A stretch of 5,041 nt of DNA, from the NCBI GenBank assembly GCA_903930035.1, contig CAIYXG010000198.1, positions 1 to 5,041 of the forward strand, written 5' to 3'. Made by a program: the position numbers and the translations under genes. Under the pieces are notes generated by a model. It searched no databases. It was given only the letters and a program-made list of their open reading frames with translations, and was not told where the DNA came from. Positions 1 through 5,041 of the stretch are shown here, piece after piece. This DNA comes from an uncultured Actinomycetes bacterium. Lineage in GTDB: Bacteria; Actinomycetota; Acidimicrobiia; Acidimicrobiales; Microtrichaceae. Within the stretch, counting starts at the first letter, position 1; each line of letters opens with the position of its first letter.

Positions 1-561
1 CAGGTGGTTCTTCACCGTCTTCTGCGAGATGTAGAGCTGGGCGGCCACCTCGGGCGTGCTGCAGCCGTCGGCGATGAGCTGGAGCACCTCGACCTCGCGG
101 TCGGAGATGACCCGCTCCGCCTCGTGGGTGCCTGCCACGTCGAGGCGGCGGACCTCCTCGAGCATCGTCCGGGCGAGCTGGGGCGACAGCACCGTGTCGC
201 CCTCGACCGCCATGCGCACGGCGTCGGCGATCTCGCGGGTGGACGAGTCCTTGGTCAGGTAGCCGATGGCGCCGGCGCGGATGGCGTTCGCCAGCACCTC
301 CTGGTCGGCGTGCATCGTGAGCATGACGACCCGGGTGTCGGTGCCGGACTCGATCACCCGGCGGCAGGCCTCGACGCCGTCGCAGTTGGGCATCGTCACG
401 TCCATGAGGATCACGTCCGGACGGAGGTCGTCGGCCATGGCGATGGCCTCGACACCGTCGCCGGCCTCCCCGACGACCTCGAACCCTGCCTCGGTCATCG
501 ACCGGCGCAGCCCCTCGCGGAGCATCCGGTGGTCGTCGGCGAGCATGAGACGGATGGACAT
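1..561 (-). CDS. NarL/LuxR-family two-component response regulator (partial, C-terminus beyond window)
   Basis: This is a cytoplasmic DNA-binding response regulator, and the kinase gene just upstream is its likely phosphodonor. 187 codons are visible, and the frame is still open at position 1, so roughly the last 25-30 residues of a usual 210-220-residue NarL-type protein are missing. The receiver domain covers about residues 3-120: acidic pair D9/D10, phosphoacceptor D54 in ILMDVTMP, switch T82 in MLTMH and K104 in YLTKD. A linker leads to a LuxR-type helix-turn-helix starting near residue 150 (SDREVEVLQLIADG, then STPEVAAQLYISQKTVKNHL), cut inside the recognition helix. The ATG at 561 is chosen because a perfect AGGAGG lies 7 bases upstream and the receiver fold begins immediately; M6 is too late. 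The gene follows the kinase stop by 4 bp. The family is certain; the target genes and the signal are unknown. Confidence 0.95.
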   Translation of the reverse strand, partial: MSIRLMLADDHRMLREGLRRSMTEAGFEVVGEAGDGVEAIAMADDLRPDVILMDVTMPNCDGVEACRRVIESGTDTRVVMLTMHADQEVLANAIRAGAIGYLTKDSSTREIADAVRMAVEGDTVLSPQLARTMLEEVRRLDVAGTHEAERVISDREVEVLQLIADGCSTPEVAAQLYISQKTVKNHL

Positions 562-565
562 GGCA

Positions 566-2428
566 CTACCTCCTGGCAGCGGTGGGCTGGTCGGCCCGGT
601 CGGGCCTTGCGGCCTCGGGGTTGATCGAGCACCGCACTCGCGTGCCGCGCCCGGGGGCGGAGAGGATCTCGAGGGCGGCGCCGACGGAGCTGGCCCGCTC
701 GCGCATCCCCATGACGCCGTAGGAGTCGAGCCGACCGGCCCGCCCCTGCTCGAAGCCGACGCCGTTGTCGGTCACGTCGATCAGCGCACGGGTGCCGTCG
801 CAGCGCCACACGACGCGGACCGCAGTGGCACGCGCGTGCCGCTCCACGTTGGCGAGGGCCTCCTGGGCGACCCGCCACATCTCCCGCTCCTGCAGCATGG
901 GCAGGCGGGCGGACTTGTCGGCCTCGACCTGGATCACCAGGCCGGTGCGCTCGGTCAGGCGGGCGGCGAACTGCTCGAGCACGACCCCGAGGCCCATCTC
1001 CTCGGTCACGTCGGTGCGCAGGTCGTAGAGGGTGTCGCGGACCTCGCGGGTCACGCCCCGGACGTCGTCACGGAGCTGGTGCAGCTCGCTCGAGATCGGC
1101 TCGCCCTCGGCGTCCTTGCTGACCATGCGGTCGAGCTCGAACCCCAGGTAGGCCAGGGACTGGCCGATGTTGTCGTGCAGGTCGCGGGCGATCCGCGTGC
1201 GCTCCTCGTCGGCGCCGACGGTGCGGAGCCGGGCGAACCACCGGGCGTTGTCGAGGGCGAGCGACGCCGGCTCGACGAAGCCCCGGACGACCTCCTCGTC
1301 GCGCTCGGTGAAGTGGTGGAAGTCGTGGTGCTCGACGGCGATCAGTCCGATCACGGCGCCGCGGGCGGCCAGCACGCTGTAGAGCCCGGAGCCCGACTTG
1401 CTGGACAGGCCGCCGCCGTGGACCGAGAGGTCGGGGAGCGACACCACGCCGTTCTCGGCGAGGGCCGAGCGCAGCCCGGGGGCCAGGTCGGTGGGGCCCA
1501 GGCGCCTGCCCACGTGCAGACCCTGGTGGCGCACGATGTCCCAGTGGGCGTCGGCCTCGTCGAACAGCAGCACGGCGGCGCTGTCGAAGGCCACGAGCGT
1601 CTTCATGCGGTTGAGGGTCGAGTCCAGGACGTCGGCCATGTCGAGCGAGGCCGGGAGCGTCTGGGTGACCTGGTGCAGCGAGTAGAGGAGGTCGTTGGCG
1701 TCGGCCAGCTGGCCGAGCCGGGACTCGGCGAGCTCGCGCTCCCGGTCGGCCTCGCCCGAGACCCGTCGGGAGAAGCCGGCGATGATGGCGACCAGCACGA
1801 TCACGCCGCCCCACGTGGCGCACTGCAGCAGGGCGGCCCGCTGGTCCCCGGCGGACTGCAGGACCGGGAAGCTCACGGCGAGGACCGTGACCACGCCGAT
1901 CCGGATGGAGAACGCGACGCCCCGGGCCAGGCCGGCCACCGTGACCGCCGTGAGCAGGGTGAAGATCAGCGGCGAGCCCCACCCGCCGGTCATGACGATG
2001 GCCGCGACGTGCAGCGCCACCTCGCCCATCACCCGCAGCAGCGACCGGACGTCGTCGCCCACCTGCAGGGGCCGGAACGTCCGGAACATCGCGTACGACA
2101 GCAAGACGGCGGTCCACGCCATGAGGGTCCGGTCGCCCGAGCCGATGTGCTGGGAGACCAGGAGGATCGAGATGGCCGTCGTGGCCAGCCGCATGGCCGA
2201 GATCAGGCCGTGGAACGCCGCGACGTGGTCGACGCTGGAGCCCGAGCCGTCGCGGAGCAGGTCGAAGTCGCCGGCGACGGGGCGGGAGGGGTCGACCAGT
2301 GCGCCCTGGGCCTCCCGGCGGAGCCGGGCCGCCAGCCGGGAGCGACGCCCGCCCGCTGCAGGAGCAGCAGGGGCCTCCGGCAGCTGGATGTCCTCCAGCG
2401 GCAGGTCGGCGTGGGTGGTCTGGTCCAT
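566..2428 (-). CDS. Membrane sensor histidine kinase, GAF plus HisKA_3/HATPase_c (NarL-partner type)
   Basis: This 620-residue kinase should autophosphorylate on histidine and pass the phosphate to the downstream regulator. Residues 1-65 are a charged cytoplasmic tail. About 70-220 hold roughly six hydrophobic segments (near 71-92, 101-115, 133-147, 153-169, 174-190, 206-219) with short loops, so there is no large extracellular sensor. After a charged linker (about 221-250), residues about 255-400 look like a GAF domain ending in LALDNARWFARL. The HisKA_3 dimerisation domain has EERTRIARDLHDNIGQSL, phosphoacceptor H418. The ATPase shows the N box EALANVERH (N527), DNGVGFE (554-560), GVMGMRERA (571-579) and a late GRGT. 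The order resembles DevS, NreB and LiaS relatives, but I see no residue that proves a haem or iron-sulphur cofactor. ATG 2428 is the only good start: an in-frame TAG lies upstream at 2489-2487 and the next Met is residue 79. The ribosome site is weak (GGGA). Confidence 0.95.
   Translation of the reverse strand: MDQTTHADLPLEDIQLPEAPAAPAAGGRRSRLAARLRREAQGALVDPSRPVAGDFDLLRDGSGSSVDHVAAFHGLISAMRLATTAISILLVSQHIGSGDRTLMAWTAVLLSYAMFRTFRPLQVGDDVRSLLRVMGEVALHVAAIVMTGGWGSPLIFTLLTAVTVAGLARGVAFSIRIGVVTVLAVSFPVLQSAGDQRAALLQCATWGGVIVLVAIIAGFSRRVSGEADRERELAESRLGQLADANDLLYSLHQVTQTLPASLDMADVLDSTLNRMKTLVAFDSAAVLLFDEADAHWDIVRHQGLHVGRRLGPTDLAPGLRSALAENGVVSLPDLSVHGGGLSSKSGSGLYSVLAARGAVIGLIAVEHHDFHHFTERDEEVVRGFVEPASLALDNARWFARLRTVGADEERTRIARDLHDNIGQSLAYLGFELDRMVSKDAEGEPISSELHQLRDDVRGVTREVRDTLYDLRTDVTEEMGLGVVLEQFAARLTERTGLVIQVEADKSARLPMLQEREMWRVAQEALANVERHARATAVRVVWRCDGTRALIDVTDNGVGFEQGRAGRLDSYGVMGMRERASSVGAALEILSAPGRGTRVRCSINPEAARPDRADQPTAARR
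568..574 (-). promoter_or_regulatory. Shine-Dalgarno of the response regulator, embedded in the kinase stop
   Basis: On the minus strand, AGGAGGT (574 to 568) sits 7 bases before the regulator ATG when spacing is counted from AGGAGG. AGG AGG are also the last two sense codons (Arg-Arg) of the kinase, and the final T begins its TAG stop. Ribosomes finishing the kinase therefore end on the regulator's binding site, which suggests translational coupling. The match to the anti-SD is full length. This site also supports the choice of the regulator's start codon. Confidence 0.85.
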
Positions 2429-2468
2429 CGGGTGTCCCGGCTCGGTCGTGGCGGACGTGGCGTCCGCC
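2429..2468 (-). promoter_or_regulatory. Two hairpins in the predicted leader of the kinase mRNA
   Basis: The first is a perfect 8-bp stem with a 3-base loop, 2468-2450 (GGCGGACG, CCA, CGTCCGCC as read on the minus strand). The second is a 4-bp stem with a 3-base loop, 2439-2429 (CGGG, ACA, CCCG), directly abutting the ATG at 2428. The second contains the only Shine-Dalgarno-like bases (GGGA) before the kinase. If transcription starts near 2478, both would fold in the leader and could limit ribosome access. The repeats are seen directly; a regulatory role is inference, and the longer one could instead be a protein-binding dyad. Confidence 0.5.
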
Positions 2469-2485
2469 TGGTCGTCGTGCAGGGG

Positions 2486-2514
2486 CTATCGGCAGGTCCT
2501 TCGGACTACTTGGG
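2486..2514 (-). promoter_or_regulatory. Candidate sigma-28 (FliA/WhiG-type) promoter of the kinase-regulator operon
   Basis: On the minus strand, CCCAAG (2514-2509) is followed by exactly 15 bases and then GCCGATAG (2493-2486). The established FliA/SigD/WhiG consensus is TAAA, about 15 bases, GCCGATAA, so the -10 element matches 7 of 8 positions and the -35 element is partial. A T6 tract (2520-2515) lies just upstream of the -35 element, like an UP element. The spacer contains GTCC, GAA, GGAC, a dyad centred on 2501, the exact middle of the spacer. Transcription would start near 2479-2477, giving a leader of about 50 bases. No better housekeeping-type promoter was found for the kinase. The assignment rests on motif similarity alone. 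Confidence 0.45.
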
Positions 2515-2548
2515 AAAAAATCCTGGGCAATTTCTCCTGCCCGCCCCT

Positions 2549-2570
2549 GCCCGGCCCGGCCGGGCCGGGC
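2549..2570. repeat. Perfect 22-bp G+C palindrome in the divergent intergenic region
   Basis: The left half, GCCCGGCCCGG (2549-2559), is followed with no loop by its exact reverse complement, CCGGGCCGGGC (2560-2570). It ends one base before the place where the -35 region of coaE would be (about 2571-2577) and lies about 35 bp upstream of the kinase promoter candidate. Two copies of CCTGCCCG spaced 10 bp apart (2536-2543 and 2546-2553) run into its left edge. It could be an operator for a dimeric repressor or a cruciform-forming element. Since both flanking genes point away from it, it is not a terminator for either. Confidence 0.7.
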
Positions 2571-2594
2571 GTGTCCCGCACCAGGGCGCCGTTC

Positions 2595-2600
2595 TAGGGT
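2595..2600 (+). promoter_or_regulatory. Probable -10 element of coaE giving a leaderless transcript
   Basis: TAGGGT fits the TANNNT -10 pattern, and its last base lies exactly six bases before the ATG at 2607. This is the spacing expected when transcription starts at the A of the start codon, a common arrangement in actinobacteria. The -35 region (about 2572-2577, TGTCCC) is poor. The competing reading is that AGGG at 2596-2599 is a short Shine-Dalgarno sequence with a promoter further upstream, but no other -10 candidate was evident on this strand. Confidence 0.5.
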
Positions 2601-2606
2601 GCCGGC

Positions 2607-3230
2607 ATGGTGCTGGTAGGGCTCACAGGCGGTATCGGGTCGGGCAAGAGCACGGTCTCGGAGGCGCTCGAGCGCCGCGGCGCGGTGGTGGTCGACGCCG
2701 ACCGGATCGTCAAGGAGCTCCAGCAGCCCGGGACCGAGGTCTTCGCCGAGATGGTCGAGCGGTTCGGCGAGGGGATCGTGGGGCCGGACGGCCAGCTCGA
2801 CCGGCCGGCGGTGGCGGCGATCGTGTTCCACGACGCGGCGGCGCTCGCCGACCTGGGTGCGATCGTGCACCCGCGGGTGCGCGACGAGATGACCCGGCGC
2901 CTCGAGGAGCTGTCGGCGACCGACCAGGTGGTCGTGCTCGACGTGCCGCTCCTGGTGGAGTCGGGCTGGGAGGGCATGTCCGGGGTGGTCGTCGTGGACC
3001 TCGACCCGGAGGTCGCGGTGGCCCGGCTGGTGGCCCACCGGGGCTTCGACCCCGAGGACGCCCGGAGCCGGATCGCCAACCAGGCCTCGCGGGAGGACCG
3101 CCTGGCGAAGGCCGACGTCGTCGTGGACAACAGCGGGGACCTCGCCGCGCTCGAGCCCCAGATGGACCGGGTGTGGGAGTGGATCGGCGGTCTGGAGCCG
3201 GCGGGGGACGACTTCCGCCCGCCCGGCTGA
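2607..3230 (+). CDS. coaE: Dephospho-CoA kinase
   Basis: CoaE phosphorylates the 3'-hydroxyl of the ribose of dephospho-CoA with ATP, the last step of coenzyme A synthesis in the cytosol. The 207-residue length is typical of the single-domain enzyme. The protein opens with the P-loop GLTGGIGSGKST (residues 5-16, Lys14, Ser15), then DADRIVKEL (30-38) for the substrate side. IVHPRVRDEM (87-96) follows in the CoA-binding/lid region. DVPLLVES (112-119) corresponds to the family's DVPLLFE segment with Val replacing Phe. NQASREDRLAKADVVVDNSG (158-177) is the conserved C-terminal signature. ATG 2607 is supported because the P-loop strand begins at residue 2 and the -10-like TAGGGT stands six bases upstream. 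It lacks the C-terminal GrpB-like extension seen in some mycobacterial CoaE proteins. It stands alone between a divergent kinase operon and a convergent channel gene. Confidence 0.97.
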   Translation: MVLVGLTGGIGSGKSTVSEALERRGAVVVDADRIVKELQQPGTEVFAEMVERFGEGIVGPDGQLDRPAVAAIVFHDAAALADLGAIVHPRVRDEMTRRLEELSATDQVVVLDVPLLVESGWEGMSGVVVVDLDPEVAVARLVAHRGFDPEDARSRIANQASREDRLAKADVVVDNSGDLAALEPQMDRVWEWIGGLEPAGDDFRPPG

Positions 3231-3254
3231 ACCTGTGGAGGTGCCCCGGTTCAG
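3227..3254. terminator. Inverted repeat spanning both convergent stop codons, possible weak bidirectional terminator
   Basis: CTGAACC (3227-3233) and GGTTCAG (3248-3254) form a perfect 7-bp inverted repeat around a 14-base interval. The left arm contains the coaE TGA and the right arm contains the TGA of the channel gene on the other strand. The position between convergent genes suits a shared terminator. There is no T tract on either side and the stem is short, so classical intrinsic termination is doubtful. Confidence 0.35.
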
Positions 3255-5041
3255 GCGATCCCGGACTGGCGCACCACCAGGAGCAGGTCGTCGGGGCCCA
3301 GACCCGGGTCGGACGACTTCGGCGGGTTGAGCACCACGCTGCCGTCGGCGGGCCGGTAGCCGAGGGCTGACTGCGACTGGTCCGACGCGGCCCGCACCAG
3401 CTCCTCGAAGGTGGCGCGGCCGTCGACGTACATGGAGACCGGACGCATCTCGAGGATGCAGCCCCTGGGCTGGAACAGGTCGGCAAAGACCTGGTCGAGC
3501 TCGTGGCGCTCCGACAGCTGGGCGATCAGGAGGCTCGTGAGCTCGTCGCTGACCACGAAGTCGTCGACGCCCGTGGCCAGCGCGAGCGGGGTGTGGCGCT
3601 GGTCGAGCAGCTCGGCCACCACCCGGACGTCCTCGAGGTGGTTCCGCTCGACGACCTGGTCGAACGCCATGAGGGTGAGCAGGGTCCGGGCATCGGCCTC
3701 CTCGGCCGACAGGTGGTGGCGGTAGCCGAGCACGATGACCTCCTCGAACCGCCGCTCGAGCGCCAGGAGGGCGAGGCCCTCGGGGCCCCGGTCGTCGGAG
3801 GACACCTCGATGCGGGCGTTGTGCGCCGTCGTCTCGGCGTCGACCCTGGCCGGGTCGACATGGTCGGGGTCGACCACGATCTCGATGACGGTGCCGGGGC
3901 GGACGAACTCGTCGAGCTGTGCGACCACGTGCGGCCCCAGCTCGCTCCACCCGACGATCAGCAGACGGATCGGCTCGGTGGACAGGTCCTCCGAGGGGCG
4001 GACCACGGGGGCCCTCGCGCCGTCGCGGAACCCGGTCAGGACGAACGTCGAGTCGTCCTCGGCGACGGCGACGAGCTGGTCGTCGGGGGCCAGCACGTCA
4101 GTGGGTGCGGGGTTCAGCTCGACGATCCCGTCGGCGCCCAGCCGGCCGATGACGGCGGCAGACTCGAACGCCAGCTGCGCCTCGGCGTAGGTCCGGCCGG
4201 CCAGCTCGGGGAACTGGGCGAAGTAGACCTCGCTGCCGTCGAAGCTCAGGAGCTCTCGGAAGACGGAGGCAAGGCCCCGCTGCCGGCATGCCTGCGCGGT
4301 CAGCTCGGCGACGACCAGGTCCGAGTTCACGGTGATGACCCGGGGGCCGAAGAGCGCACGGATGGACGCCTCCGCCTCGTCGGACTGGACCTCGGCGACG
4401 ACGTGCGCGTTCATGAACTCCGGGTCGATGGACCGGACGGCGAGCAGCGTCTTGACGACCGAGGCGTCGGACTCGCCGACCACGACGATGGACCGCGCCC
4501 CGGCGACGTTCACGATCTGCAGGTCGGCCGGGAGGTTGGGGTTGCCGCTCCGGCAGACGAGCTTGGTGGTGCGGAAGTCGCCGACCTGGTCGCGCAGCCC
4601 GTCCTCCATCTCGGTCTTGTCGGCGTCGGCCAGGACCACGACGGCCGCCCGTCGCTCGCTCTCGTTGGCCAGCACCAGCTCGCTCACGATGACCGGGACC
4701 CGGGGCGACCACCCCAGGACCAGCGTGTGCCCGTTCTCGAGCACGTCGCTGCGGCCCTTGCGCAGGCTCTCGACCTTCTGGTCGACCAGGTTGGCGATCA
4801 GGCCGATGAGGCTGCCGGCCAGGAAGATGCCGGCCACGGTGATCCCCAGACCGACGAACCGGGTGGACCAGTTGGTGTCGCCGGCGAACGTGCCGGCGTC
4901 GACCACCCGCAGGAGGGACTGCCAGAGCGACTCTCCGAGGGTGAGCCGTTCGTCCTCGCCGTTCACCCCGACGAGGCCCAGGATCCGCACGACGACCGCC
5001 GTGACGACGATCAGCGAGAGCGTCAGCAGCCCGAGCCAGCC
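3251..5041 (-). CDS. CASTOR/POLLUX-like ion channel with tandem RCK/TrkA_N-type domains (partial, N-terminus beyond window)
   Basis: 596 residues are visible and the frame is still open at 5041; numbering starts there. Bacterial relatives are, from memory, somewhat over 600 residues, so probably a few dozen N-terminal residues are missing. Residues 1-22 (GWLGLLTLSLIVVTAVVVRI) are a transmembrane helix. About 36-57 is a pore loop (SLWQSLLRVVDAGTFAGD), and about 63-86 is the second helix (GITVAGIFLAGSLIGLIANL). SLRKGRSDVLENGHTLVLGW (75-94 plus 17, so about 92-111) leads into the first Rossmann-like RCK domain, with DKTEMED and LVCRSGNPNLPADL following; a second begins near 358 (IRLLIVGWSELGPHVV). 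Plant CASTOR, as I recall it, shares SLRKG..., NHTLILGW, EEME and CRSG in the same order. The plant proteins are nuclear-envelope cation channels; the bacterial role is poorly known. A GTG at 4990 is not the true start, since it falls inside the first helix. Confidence 0.88.
   Translation of the reverse strand, partial: GWLGLLTLSLIVVTAVVVRILGLVGVNGEDERLTLGESLWQSLLRVVDAGTFAGDTNWSTRFVGLGITVAGIFLAGSLIGLIANLVDQKVESLRKGRSDVLENGHTLVLGWSPRVPVIVSELVLANESERRAAVVVLADADKTEMEDGLRDQVGDFRTTKLVCRSGNPNLPADLQIVNVAGARSIVVVGESDASVVKTLLAVRSIDPEFMNAHVVAEVQSDEAEASIRALFGPRVITVNSDLVVAELTAQACRQRGLASVFRELLSFDGSEVYFAQFPELAGRTYAEAQLAFESAAVIGRLGADGIVELNPAPTDVLAPDDQLVAVAEDDSTFVLTGFRDGARAPVVRPSEDLSTEPIRLLIVGWSELGPHVVAQLDEFVRPGTVIEIVVDPDHVDPARVDAETTAHNARIEVSSDDRGPEGLALLALERRFEEVIVLGYRHHLSAEEADARTLLTLMAFDQVVERNHLEDVRVVAELLDQRHTPLALATGVDDFVVSDELTSLLIAQLSERHELDQVFADLFQPRGCILEMRPVSMYVDGRATFEELVRAASDQSQSALGYRPADGSVVLNPPKSSDPGLGPDDLLLVVRQSGIA

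Noticed and set aside
2496..2514. Possible DosR-type box near the kinase promoter
   Set aside because: The half-sites are in the opposite order (GTCC then GGAC) to the GGGAC...GTCCC arrangement I recall for DosR, so the name is not justified.
2511..2537. Two imperfect TGGG-A/T-TCC units in tandem (2511-2523 and 2524-2537)
   Set aside because: The units differ in length and in most central bases. The A+T-rich patch is better explained as promoter-associated sequence than as a repeat.
2549..2570. The G+C palindrome as an intrinsic terminator
   Set aside because: Both adjacent genes are transcribed away from it, it has no loop, and no T tract follows it on either strand.
2594..3130. Minus-strand 178-codon open frame opposite coaE
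   Set aside because: Its Ser/Thr/Arg-rich translation is typical of the antisense of a G+C-rich gene, and it lies entirely against a confidently identified coaE.
266..3370. A 1,034-codon open frame on the plus strand crossing most of the window
   Set aside because: It runs antisense through the kinase, across the promoter region and out of frame through coaE, and its translation is low-complexity Gly/Ala/Arg/Pro-rich sequence with no domain. Long shadow frames are expected at this G+C content.
1068..3950. A 960-codon open frame on the minus strand
   Set aside because: It passes through the channel gene, antisense to coaE and through the kinase in a wrong frame, with Arg/Pro/Gly-rich sequence and no motif. 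The kinase and channel frames have clear domains instead.

Overview
This is a very G+C-rich window with codons heavily biased to G/C in third positions, an apparent leaderless TANNNT-type start and a CASTOR/POLLUX-type channel. Together these suggest an actinobacterium in the broad sense. I cannot fix the genus; an acidimicrobial or other non-model lineage is as plausible as a streptomycete-like one.

Layout. On the minus strand, positions 2428 down to 1 hold a two-component pair. A membrane-bound HisKA_3-type sensor histidine kinase (566-2428) is followed four bases later by a NarL/LuxR-type response regulator (561 down to the window edge, C-terminus cut off). A 178-bp divergent intergenic region (2429-2606) separates this pair from a plus-strand coaE, dephospho-CoA kinase (2607-3230). 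coaE converges, with only 20 bp between stop codons, on a minus-strand gene for a CASTOR/POLLUX-like channel with tandem RCK/TrkA_N-type domains. That gene runs off the right end (3251-5041, N-terminus missing).

How the parts work together. The kinase and regulator are almost certainly one transcription and translation unit: the kinase's last two sense codons, AGG AGG, form the regulator's Shine-Dalgarno sequence. CoaE performs the last step of coenzyme A synthesis, and the channel is probably a ligand-gated ion transporter. Neither has an obvious functional link to the two-component system.

The most interesting DNA is the intergenic region. It holds a candidate FliA/WhiG (sigma-28 family) promoter for the kinase operon with a dyad exactly centred in its spacer, two hairpins in the predicted kinase leader, a perfect 22-bp G+C palindrome, and a probable leaderless coaE promoter. 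No RNA genes, CRISPR arrays, insertion sequences or phage genes were seen. Apart from the divergent promoter region, the window is almost fully coding. I found no strong case for a wholly new system; the regulatory region and the channel deserve a second look.
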